Assembly: GCA_035489435.1 (NCBI GenBank)
Contig: DATHKG010000020.1
From: DATHKG01 sp035489435
GTDB lineage: Bacteria > Bacteroidota > Bacteroidia > Chitinophagales > Chitinophagaceae
Length of the DNA stretch: 64,000 nucleotides
Reading direction: 5' to 3' (one strand)
Below the pieces are notes generated by a model. It saw only the letters and a list, made by a program, of their open reading frames with translations. It did not search any database and was not told the DNA's origin. A program made the translations under genes and the position numbers. Shown piece by piece: positions 16,274-24,513 of this stretch; positions within the stretch are counted from its first letter, which is position 1, and each line of letters starts with the position of its first letter.

Positions 16274-18124
16274 ATGAAAAAAACGATTGCATATGCATTT
16301 TTGCTCTTTACCGGATCAGCATTAACTGCACAGACAAACTGGAAAATGGCCGGTAATAAGATCTCCACTCCATGGGCTGAAAAAGTAGATCCTGCCAGGC
16401 CATTACCTGAATATCCGAGGCCACAGATGGTGAGAAACACCTGGATAAATCTTAATGGCAGCTGGCAATATTCCATTCTTCCAAAATCGCAGGACTCAAT
16501 ACCGGCAAGTTTTAGCGGAAACATTCTTGTACCATTTGCGGTTGAGTCTGCACTTTCCGGTGTTGGAAAAACCGTTGGTCAGGATAGTGTGCTCTGGTAT
16601 GAAAGATCTGTGAATGTTCCTGCAGCTTATCGTAAGTCAAACATATTAATTCATTTTGGTGCGGTTGACTGGTTATGCGATGTATATGTAAATGGCCGGA
16701 AAGTAGGTAGTCACCAGGGTGGATATGATCCTTTCTCTTTTGATATAACATCTGCAGTTACAAAAAGTGGCCTCCAGAAAATAGCTGTACGTGTTTGGGA
16801 TCCTTCTGACAACGGTCCGCAGCCCAGGGGTAAACAAGTCAATCGTCCTCATAGTATCTGGTATACACCTGTAACCGGCATCTGGCAAACAGTATGGCTG
16901 GAATCGGTTCCCAAAACTTATATAGTTAACACCATCCAGACTCCTGATGTTGACAAAAAATCGCTGAAAGTATCAGCAAAAGTAGAAGGTGCACAACCGG
17001 GAGATCTGTTGTTGATATCTGCCTGGAAGGGAACTGAAAAATTAGCCGAACAGTCGGTAGCTTTTGATAATGATGTTGATCTTGCTTTAACAAATGCAGC
17101 TTTGTGGTCACCTGATAAACCAAACTTATATGATTTAAAAATTGCGGTGATGCGCAAAGGAAAAAAGGTAGATGAAGTCGGGAGTTATTTCGCGATGAGA
17201 AAGATAAGCATGTCTCCTGATGCATCCGGCATTCAACGGATGTTGCTGAATGATCAGTTCGTGTTTCACTATGGACCGCTTGACCAGGGATGGTGGCCCG
17301 ATGGTTTGTATACAGCGCCAACTGATGAAGCTTTAAAATTTGATATTGTAAAAACAAAGGAGATGGGCTTCAACATGATACGTAAACACGTGAAAGTTGA
17401 GCCCGCCCGCTGGTACCGTTATTGCGATTCTATTGGTTTGCTCGTATGGCAGGATATGCCAAGCGGTGATATGGGAAACCGGTGGGAGTCGCGTCCCGGG
17501 ATCTATGGAAGGGCCACGGACAAAGCCCGCACGGCAGAATCCGAGATGATCTATCGCAACGAATGGACAGAAATCATGCAGGATCTTCATAATTTCCCAA
17601 GCATAGTTGTATGGGTGCCATTCAATGAGGCCTGGGGCCAGTTTAAAACAGCTGATATTACGGAATGGACAAAGAAAAAAGATCCATCCCGCCTCGTAAA
17701 CAGTGCCAGTGGGGGAAACTTTGAACCGGTTGGTGATATCATGGATCTTCATAACTATCCTGACCCGGTAATGCCTGATCCTTCTATCTATGGAGCAAAA
17801 CAAGTGATTGTACTTGGTGAGTTTGGTGGCCTGGGTTTGCCTGTTGAGTCACATACCTGGCAGGAGAAAAACAACTGGGGATACCAGTCTTTTAAAAATA
17901 AACAGGAACTCCTGAAACGATACAGTGAGTTTATGAATACTATCCCTTCATTAATTCAGAAAGGATTGTCTGCTGCGGTTTATACGCAGACTACCGATGT
18001 GGAAATAGAGACAAACGGATTGATGACCTATGATCGCAAAGAGATAAAAATTCCTGCGGCTGATCTGAAAGCTTTGCATGATAAATTCTACAACGCGACC
18101 CTGGTAAAAATGCCGGCAAAATAG
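16274..18124 (+). CDS. glycoside hydrolase family 2 protein (beta-galactosidase/glucuronidase-like)
   Basis: About 616 residues from the ATG at 16274, with signal peptide MKKTIAYAFLLFTGSALTAQ. The GH2 order is visible: sugar-binding jelly roll (about 40-200, including WYERSVNVPA and VWDPSDNGPQPRGKQ), Ig-like domain (about 205-310) and TIM barrel (from about 315). The acid/base glutamate is in VWVPFNEAWGQF and the nucleophile glutamate in VIVLGEFGGLG. It probably works in the periplasm or is exported. The exact glycosidic bond is not predictable. It is in an operon with the preceding oxidoreductase (35 bp gap). Confidence 0.9.
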   Translation: MKKTIAYAFLLFTGSALTAQTNWKMAGNKISTPWAEKVDPARPLPEYPRPQMVRNTWINLNGSWQYSILPKSQDSIPASFSGNILVPFAVESALSGVGKTVGQDSVLWYERSVNVPAAYRKSNILIHFGAVDWLCDVYVNGRKVGSHQGGYDPFSFDITSAVTKSGLQKIAVRVWDPSDNGPQPRGKQVNRPHSIWYTPVTGIWQTVWLESVPKTYIVNTIQTPDVDKKSLKVSAKVEGAQPGDLLLISAWKGTEKLAEQSVAFDNDVDLALTNAALWSPDKPNLYDLKIAVMRKGKKVDEVGSYFAMRKISMSPDASGIQRMLLNDQFVFHYGPLDQGWWPDGLYTAPTDEALKFDIVKTKEMGFNMIRKHVKVEPARWYRYCDSIGLLVWQDMPSGDMGNRWESRPGIYGRATDKARTAESEMIYRNEWTEIMQDLHNFPSIVVWVPFNEAWGQFKTADITEWTKKKDPSRLVNSASGGNFEPVGDIMDLHNYPDPVMPDPSIYGAKQVIVLGEFGGLGLPVESHTWQEKNNWGYQSFKNKQELLKRYSEFMNTIPSLIQKGLSAAVYTQTTDVEIETNGLMTYDRKEIKIPAADLKALHDKFYNATLVKMPAK

Positions 18125-18135
18125 CCATTGAATTT

Positions 18136-18172
18136 ATTGAACAAAAAAATTGAACAAAAAAATTGAATAATA
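18136..18172 (+). repeat. ATTGAACAAAAAA tandem repeats
   Basis: Two exact 13-bp copies (ATTGAACAAAAAA) and a decayed third (ATTGAATAATAA) fill the gap between the GH2 and epimerase genes. Confidence 0.65.
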
Positions 18173-18213
18173 AATATTCAAAAAATAATTTCAACAGATA
18201 ATAAAATTCAACG

Positions 18214-19401
18214 ATGAAAAATTTAGCCGTATCGATCTTTGTAGCTGCTGCTTTTGTTACTTCCTGTGGCGAATCTCCGGAGGATAAGGCAGTGGGTTCT
18301 TCTGACTCAACAACAGCTAATGCACAATCCAAGCCGGATACTGTTGCGGTTCCGGGTTTTCCTGGTGCAGCAGCTTTTAATAAAGTAATAGATGGCCAGC
18401 AAACAGGTTTGTATATTTTAAAAAATAACAAGGGAATGTCTGCGGCGATTACTAATTACGGCGGCCGTATAGTTGGCCTCCGTGTACCCGGCCGTAATGA
18501 CAGCACAGTTGATGTAGTGACAGGGTTTGGAAGCGTAGATGATTTTATTAATTCAACAGAACCTTATTTTGGAGCGACAATAGGCAGATATGGCAACCGG
18601 ATCGCAAAGGGAAAATTTTCCCTTGATGGCAAATCTTACACGATGTTTGTCAACAATCCACCTAATACACTTCATGGTGGTAAAAAAGGATTCCAGGCTG
18701 TTGTATGGAATGCACAACAGGAAAATGATAGTACGCTTGAACTCAGGTATATGTCAAAAGATGGTGAAGAAGGTTTTCCTGGAAACCTCAATGTAAAAGT
18801 CATCTATACCATTACATCAGACAATGCGCTCGCCATTAATTATGAAGCGGAGACTGATAAAAAGACTGTAGTGAATTTAACAAATCATGCTTTCTTCAAC
18901 TTAAACGGTGAGGGTAGCGGAACGATAATCAATCATGTATTGCAGATACATGCCGACAGATATACACCAGTAGATTCAACACTGATACCAACGGGGAAGT
19001 TAGCACCTGTTGCAGGAACTCCATTTGATTTTATCAAACCCACGACCATTGGATTAAGGATCGATGTAAATAATGATCAATTAAAATACGGAAAAGGCTA
19101 TGACCACAACTATGTGCTTCATGGCTCGGGTCTGAAACATGCAGCAACAATCACAGGTGAAAAATCAGGCATAGTAATGGACGTATTTACTGTTGAACCA
19201 GGTCTGCAGTTTTACAGCGGCAATTTTATGGCAGGAAAAAATACATTCAAGAGTGGTGCAAAAGACAAATTCAGGACTGCTTTTTGTCTTGAAACCCAGC
19301 ATTTTCCTGACTCTCCAAATCAACCCTCGTTTCCTTCTACTGAATTGAATCCCGGTCAGACTTATAAAACTAATTCTGTTTACCGGTTCTCTGTAAAATA
19401 A
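18214..19401 (+). CDS. aldose 1-epimerase (galactose mutarotase), lipoprotein
   Basis: 395 residues. Lipoprotein signal MKNLAVSIFVAAAFVTSC, with Cys18 as lipidated residue, then a linker and the GH43-epimerase-like fold. Family motifs are GATIGRYGNRIAKG, catalytic histidine in NLTNHAFFNLNG, FDF and the C-terminal catalytic glutamate in FCLETQHFPDSPNQ. It interconverts alpha and beta anomers of galactose, glucose or similar sugars, here at the envelope. This fits next to a GH2 hydrolase that would release such sugars. It lies 89 bp after GH2 and 17 bp before the next gene. Confidence 0.93.
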   Translation: MKNLAVSIFVAAAFVTSCGESPEDKAVGSSDSTTANAQSKPDTVAVPGFPGAAAFNKVIDGQQTGLYILKNNKGMSAAITNYGGRIVGLRVPGRNDSTVDVVTGFGSVDDFINSTEPYFGATIGRYGNRIAKGKFSLDGKSYTMFVNNPPNTLHGGKKGFQAVVWNAQQENDSTLELRYMSKDGEEGFPGNLNVKVIYTITSDNALAINYEAETDKKTVVNLTNHAFFNLNGEGSGTIINHVLQIHADRYTPVDSTLIPTGKLAPVAGTPFDFIKPTTIGLRIDVNNDQLKYGKGYDHNYVLHGSGLKHAATITGEKSGIVMDVFTVEPGLQFYSGNFMAGKNTFKSGAKDKFRTAFCLETQHFPDSPNQPSFPSTELNPGQTYKTNSVYRFSVK

Positions 19402-19418
19402 AAAAATAAAATCATCAT

Positions 19419-21524
19419 ATGTGCCTTCAACTATTCAGCCGGCTAACCAAATGGTTACCGGCTATTTTAATTTTTTGTGGTTGGCCTGATGCAAACGCCC
19501 AAACCGGCATTGATCTTTCGGGATTTAATAAGAAAGGAAAAGCCAGGGTAGTTAACCAGGGAAACCTGGTTAGTGTGAGCTGGCCCGCATCAGAAACGGA
19601 ACAGGCAAGAATTGTAATTGATCAGCGCGAGGGATTTCCTCTGATTGATGCACTTCAACTTATTCGTGGGAAAAAAATCATCAACATCACGCAACAGGTA
19701 GATCCATCATTTATATTAACAATAGGAAAACGGGACCTGGTTTCCCAGAATGGCTGGAACATTTTTTTTGACAAAGTGCCACTAAAGCCATTTACAGTTC
19801 ATCCTGTCTTAATTAAGAAAGGATCAATTGCCGTAAGGTCAGCCGGATCAAGGACAATCATAAAGATTGGAAGTCTGTCAGCCGCTCATTTTTCCGGAGA
19901 CCTGGAGATTACGCTATACAATGGATCTGCCTTATTGAATATCGCTGCCGTTTTGTCGACGGGTATTGATTCCACTGCTATCGTATATGATGCGGGGTTG
20001 ACTGCTGCTGTGAATCCCTGGGATAGCCTCGCCTGGATGAATGTAAACGATCGGCCCGAACGCAAACAAGTGGGTGACAGCGACTCCGCAATGACGCACC
20101 GGGTAAAGTACCGCACCATTATCGGGGAAACAAAATCGGGCAGCCTGGCTATTTTTCCTGCGCCACACCAGTATTTTTATCCGCTTGATGAAGCTTTCAA
20201 TCTCAATTTTACCTGGTCAGGAAAAAATTATCGCAATGTTTTAAGTAATTATGGTATTGGCATAAGGCAGGATCTTTATGGCGATAAAAGATTTGTTCCC
20301 TGGTTCAATGCACCGCCCGGCACAAAGCAGCGACTCAACTTTTTTTGTTTACTCTCTTCAGAACAGGGCGATGCAGTGTTTGGCGAAGTAAAAAAGTTTA
20401 CTAACGGTGATGTATATCCGAAACTGGATAATTTCAAAAAATTCAGCAGTCATTTTCATAACGAGTTCGTGATGAGTGTAATCCTGGCAGGTAAAAAAGT
20501 GCCTGACACACCATCTTTTGTAAAGGTGTTCAAAGCTATGGGTGTGGACATTGTTCACCTGGGAGAATTTCACTATACCGCGCATCCGAAAGGGCCGGAC
20601 GAACAAAGATTAAAAGAGCTGAATGAGTTATTTAACATGTGCGCCCGTTATTCTGATGATCGGTTTTTGCTACTTCCCGGGGAGGAACCAAACGAATTTT
20701 TTGGCGGGCACTGGCTCCAGTTTTTTCCAAAACCAGTGTATTGGATAATGTCCCGTGCAAAGGATGTTCCTTTTATATCGAAACATCCCGATTACGGTAA
20801 GGTGTACCGGGTAAGCGATAAAGAAGAGATGCTGAAATTGCTGGAGCTTGAAAATGGTCTCGCCTGGACCGCACATCCCCGGACCAAAGGTTCAACCGGC
20901 TATCCCGACAAATACCGCTCAGAGCCTTTTTTTAATTCGCCGAATTTCATGGGCGCGGCCTGGAAACCTATACCAGCAGATCTTTCGTTAGACCGGCTCG
21001 GTGTCCGGGTACTTGACCTGATAGATGACATGAACAACTGGGGTCTGCAAAAAAAGATAATTGCAGAAGCCGATATTTTTAGCATCGAACCTGCAAATGA
21101 AATGTATGCCCATATGAACGTGAATTACCTGCAATTGAATGAGCTTCCCGCATATTCAAAGGGGTGGAGCCCGGTGATTGACGTGCTTAATCACGGGCGG
21201 TTTTTTTCTACAACCGGTGAGGTGCTTATACCCTCGTTTTCAATAGGCAAAGCTTTTTCAGGAGATACTTTGCGTTTAAGGGAAGGTCGCAGTGAAAAAA
21301 TTTCGTTCAGATTAAAGTGGACATTTCCCCTGGAGTTTGCCATGATCGTATCTGGTGACGGCGAAAACATCTATAAAGAAAAAATAAGCCTGAACAGTAC
21401 AGAAGCTTTCGGAGATAAAGTTTTCAACCATACAATGAATCTTCAAGGTCGTAAATGGGTGAGGCTCGAGGCATGGGATGCTGCGGTTAACGGTGCATTT
21501 ACCCAGACAATATGGCTGCAGTAA
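19419..21524 (+). CDS. secreted PHP-like metallohydrolase, function unassigned
   Basis: 701 residues with an N-terminal export signal ending near ANAQ. The first half (about 30-330) is beta-rich without a motif I recognise. The second half has a pattern reminiscent of PHP/CehA-type metal hydrolases: HLGEFHYTAHP near residue 385, LLPGEEPNEFFGGHW near 420, AWTAHPRTKGSTGYP near 485. These spaced His and Glu residues could bind metals. The C-terminal ~120 residues again look beta-rich. It is in the sugar block, 17 bp after the epimerase. The PHP assignment is tentative; substrate unknown. Confidence 0.65.
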   Translation: MCLQLFSRLTKWLPAILIFCGWPDANAQTGIDLSGFNKKGKARVVNQGNLVSVSWPASETEQARIVIDQREGFPLIDALQLIRGKKIINITQQVDPSFILTIGKRDLVSQNGWNIFFDKVPLKPFTVHPVLIKKGSIAVRSAGSRTIIKIGSLSAAHFSGDLEITLYNGSALLNIAAVLSTGIDSTAIVYDAGLTAAVNPWDSLAWMNVNDRPERKQVGDSDSAMTHRVKYRTIIGETKSGSLAIFPAPHQYFYPLDEAFNLNFTWSGKNYRNVLSNYGIGIRQDLYGDKRFVPWFNAPPGTKQRLNFFCLLSSEQGDAVFGEVKKFTNGDVYPKLDNFKKFSSHFHNEFVMSVILAGKKVPDTPSFVKVFKAMGVDIVHLGEFHYTAHPKGPDEQRLKELNELFNMCARYSDDRFLLLPGEEPNEFFGGHWLQFFPKPVYWIMSRAKDVPFISKHPDYGKVYRVSDKEEMLKLLELENGLAWTAHPRTKGSTGYPDKYRSEPFFNSPNFMGAAWKPIPADLSLDRLGVRVLDLIDDMNNWGLQKKIIAEADIFSIEPANEMYAHMNVNYLQLNELPAYSKGWSPVIDVLNHGRFFSTTGEVLIPSFSIGKAFSGDTLRLREGRSEKISFRLKWTFPLEFAMIVSGDGENIYKEKISLNSTEAFGDKVFNHTMNLQGRKWVRLEAWDAAVNGAFTQTIWLQ

Positions 21525-21610
21525 ATATTTTACGTACATGTGTAACCGAAATATCCGGAGCTATGGTATTGGGTTTGTATATCATTTGAAATATTCAACA
21601 TTTCCCCACT

Positions 21611-23101
21611 ATGACTAATGGCACAATGATCCAGTATTTCCACTGGTATTTTCCGGATGATGGAAGTCTATGGAATCATGTAAAAGACAATGCGCAGAAC
21701 CTGGCTGATCTTGGATTTAATTCCGTTTGGCTGCCTCCTGCTTATAAAGGTGAACAAGGTGCTTCTTCTTCCGGCTATAATGTTTATGACATATATGACC
21801 TGGGCGAGTTTGATCAGAAAGGGTCAGTCCGCACAAAATTTGGAACAAAAGAGCAATACCGCGAAGCTGTTGAAACACTTCAAAGCAAAGGTCTGCAGGT
21901 TTATGTTGACATTGTATTAAATCATATGGGTGGGGGCGATGAAATTGAACGGGTTTGGGTAAGAAGAGTTGATCCTGAAAACAGGAATGAGTTTATCAGT
22001 GAGCCGTTTGAAATTGATGCTTATACCAGGTTCACCTTTCCAGGTAGGAATGGCAAATACTCAAACTTTGTCTGGGACCATACCTGTTTCACCGGAGTAG
22101 ACTATGCGCACGATCTTGGTGAAATAGCGATCTTCAGTATCCTGAATGAATACGGCGAAGGCTGGGAAGAAGTGATTGATACTGAAAAAGGTAATTATGA
22201 TTACCTTATGTTCAGCGACATCGAATTCAGGAACCAGGCGGTAAGAGAAGAACTTAAACGATGGGGCAAATGGTACCTTGAACAAATTCCATTTGATGGA
22301 GTACGCATCGATGCGGTTAAACATATTACACCACAGTTTTTTAATGAATGGCTGGATTATATGAGATCTGTAAAGCCTGATCTTTTTGCGGTGGGAGAGT
22401 ACTGGGCTCCCGGGGAACTTCCGCTGATGCTCTCTTATCTTAATGCCACAAATGATAGAATGAGCCTGTTTGATGCTTCCCTGCATCATAATTTTTTTGC
22501 GGCATCAAATAGCGGAAGTTCTTATGATCTCACTACTATCCTTAACAACAGCCTGGTTAAAGAAAGACCGCAGCTGGCAGTTACTGTAATCGATAATCAT
22601 GATACCCAGCCTTTACAGTCACTCGAAGCGCCTATAGAAACCTGGTTTAAACCGCTTGCTTACGCACTGATCCTTCTTCGTGAAGGAGGTTATCCTTGTG
22701 TGTTTTTTCCTGATCTGTACGGTGCTCACTATAATGACAAAGGAAATGACGGAAATGATCATGAAATTTTCCTTGAAAAATCGCCGCATATTGAAGGTTT
22801 GCTTGCTGCAAGAAAAAGGTTTGCTTACGGTCAGCAACGGGATTATTTTGACCATCCGAATTGTATAGGCTGGACGAGGGAGGGCTCTGATGATCAACCC
22901 GGTTCTGGTTGTGCAGTTTTATTAAGTAACAGTGAGGCCGGTTTTAAAACCATGGAAGTTGGTCAGCACTTCGCAGGGAAGGTTTTTATCGACCTGCTTA
23001 ATGAAGACAGCGAAGAGAGCGTGATAGACCAAAATGGCTGGGCAGAATTCAAAGTTCCCGCAGGTACTATAGCAGTTTGGGTACCAAAGGATTCAATTTA
23101 A
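21611..23101 (+). CDS. cytoplasmic alpha-amylase (GH13)
   Basis: 496 residues, no signal peptide (MTNGTMIQYFHWYFPDDGSL), matching the intracellular GH13_5-type amylases of about 480-500 residues. The (beta/alpha)8 motifs are present: VYVDIVLNHMGGG, nucleophile D234 (GVRIDAVKH), acid/base E263 (VGEYWAPG) and D331 (VIDNHDTQP). It hydrolyses alpha-1,4-glucans such as internal glycogen or imported maltodextrin. It lies 86 bp after the metallohydrolase-like gene, so it may be in the same transcript, although its location in the cell differs from that of the exported upstream products. Confidence 0.93.
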   Translation: MTNGTMIQYFHWYFPDDGSLWNHVKDNAQNLADLGFNSVWLPPAYKGEQGASSSGYNVYDIYDLGEFDQKGSVRTKFGTKEQYREAVETLQSKGLQVYVDIVLNHMGGGDEIERVWVRRVDPENRNEFISEPFEIDAYTRFTFPGRNGKYSNFVWDHTCFTGVDYAHDLGEIAIFSILNEYGEGWEEVIDTEKGNYDYLMFSDIEFRNQAVREELKRWGKWYLEQIPFDGVRIDAVKHITPQFFNEWLDYMRSVKPDLFAVGEYWAPGELPLMLSYLNATNDRMSLFDASLHHNFFAASNSGSSYDLTTILNNSLVKERPQLAVTVIDNHDTQPLQSLEAPIETWFKPLAYALILLREGGYPCVFFPDLYGAHYNDKGNDGNDHEIFLEKSPHIEGLLAARKRFAYGQQRDYFDHPNCIGWTREGSDDQPGSGCAVLLSNSEAGFKTMEVGQHFAGKVFIDLLNEDSEESVIDQNGWAEFKVPAGTIAVWVPKDSI

Positions 23102-23162
23102 TCCGATAAGTTCAGAGGTATAGGAATTGATGTTTATGGCTGGATCCGCAAATGGAAGCAAC

Positions 23163-23564
23163 ATGAATAAGTTTAAAATTCTAATAGCTGAAAATGATGA
23201 GGATGAACAGGATTTTTTAAAAGAAGGCTTTGATAGCTCTGATTATTTTGAAGTGATTGCTATGGCAGTAAATGCCAATGGATTGTTCCGGATTTTGGAA
23301 GAAAACAAATCCGGATTACCGGATCTTATTCTTACCGATCTCAACATGGAGGGTCAGAATGGGTATGATGTGCTCCGATTTATGAATTCGCATCCCCTGT
23401 TTTCCAGGATCCCGGTCATCGTTTATTCTGGTTCACTGCTGGATAGTATTGTTACTAAATGCCTGGAACTTGGAGCGAGGCAGGTTGTTATGAAACCTTC
23501 CAGCCTGGATGGGTATCAAAGGTTTCCTGCCCAGCTCTATGAATTATTGCGAAAGGAAGACTAG
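23163..23564 (+). CDS. single-domain response regulator
   Basis: About 133 residues from the ATG at 23163 (MNKFKILIAENDEDEQDFL); the earlier ATG at 23127 adds a non-conserved leader. It is a CheY-like receiver: acidic pair in AENDEDE, phosphoacceptor Asp in LILTDLNMEG, Ser in VIVYSGSLLDS, Lys in VMKPSSLDGY. There is no output domain, so it acts by protein contact. It is separated from the convergent receiver gene by only 34 bp. Confidence 0.87.
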   Translation: MNKFKILIAENDEDEQDFLKEGFDSSDYFEVIAMAVNANGLFRILEENKSGLPDLILTDLNMEGQNGYDVLRFMNSHPLFSRIPVIVYSGSLLDSIVTKCLELGARQVVMKPSSLDGYQRFPAQLYELLRKED

Positions 23565-23598
23565 GGATTTGATAATGCAGACCATCTTTCCTGGTGAT

Positions 23599-24000
23599 TC
23601 AGATTTCCAGGAAAACGTGGTTATCCTGTTTTTTCATAACACGGCGGATTATTGAACTAAGCTTAGGTATATCAGCAGCTTTCCGAACACAGCCCGAGGC
23701 CCCCAGCCGTATTGCCTTCTTACACGCTTCGTCATTTATCCCGTTTGAATACAAGATTACCGGAACGGACGATAAACTTTCCATTTTCCTGATTTCCCTG
23801 AGACATTCAAAGCCGTCCATCCTGGGCATGTTGATGTCCAGGAATATGATATCAGGAACCTGCGTTTTGAGCATTTCTAATGCGTTAAACGGACTATCAG
23901 CCCAAACACAGGTACAAGCAGTACTGACTTCGCTTAATGCCTCTGAAAAAATATCCAGTTCATCAGGGTCGTCATCTATAAGAAAGAAATTTTTATGCAT
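23599..24000 (-). CDS. single-domain response regulator
   Basis: About 134 residues from the ATG at 24000 (MHKNFFLIDDDPDEL), which aligns with the start of its paralogue at 49943 (MCKHFFLIDDDEDEL). The receiver has the acidic pocket (IDDDPDE), phosphoacceptor in IIFLDINMPRMDG, Ser in VILYSNGIN and Lys in VRKAADIP. There is no output domain. Its kinase partner is unknown; the TPR kinase at 24514 is the nearest one and is divergent from it. Confidence 0.88.
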   Translation of the reverse strand: MHKNFFLIDDDPDELDIFSEALSEVSTACTCVWADSPFNALEMLKTQVPDIIFLDINMPRMDGFECLREIRKMESLSSVPVILYSNGINDEACKKAIRLGASGCVRKAADIPKLSSIIRRVMKKQDNHVFLEI

Positions 24001-24513
24001 TGTGCGTACAGTCTCTCCTGCACATGCAGGCACAATAGATAATTTCCTTAACCAGAAACATGAGAATTTAAGTAGATGTATTGAGCCCGAATGTATTGAC
24101 CTGCGGGTTGGAGATTTTCCAGCAGTAGATCAAAAGTAAAAGGTCTTTTCGAATTAAACAAAATCTATCATACCTGGATGCCCCGGCGACCCTTGCGCAC
24201 TGAAATGTCAGCGAAATTTAGGATGGGCGGTGATCCAGGAGAAAGTCCGGGCAATTCAGGCATCACTCTAAGCTTAACAGGCATCACAATTAAATTAATA
24301 GGTTGTGTGAATATGCCAGATGAATCCGCCAGATTAAAATCTGAAACCCAGGCAATAAATTTAGCTCAATCTGTAGTAGTTATTCCCCACATTTAGTATT
24401 ATTTTAATGCGATTCTGCCAGGAATTAAATCTGATTTCTAATCGTTTTCTACTAAAATATTTAATGGAAACCTTCGTTTACAGACGAGTTACATCCAAAT
24501 TCCGTGGTACCCA
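24001..24513. other. intergenic region without a recognisable gene
   Basis: 513 bp between a divergent receiver gene and the TPR kinase. A 72-codon open frame at 24178-24396 has no family features. The sequence CAGGCATCAC occurs twice (near 24257 and 24279). Promoters for both flanking genes must be here, but I see no clear consensus match. Confidence 0.5.

Noticed and set aside
24178..24396. 72-codon open frame
   Set aside because: No family features, no start context, odd composition; most likely chance.
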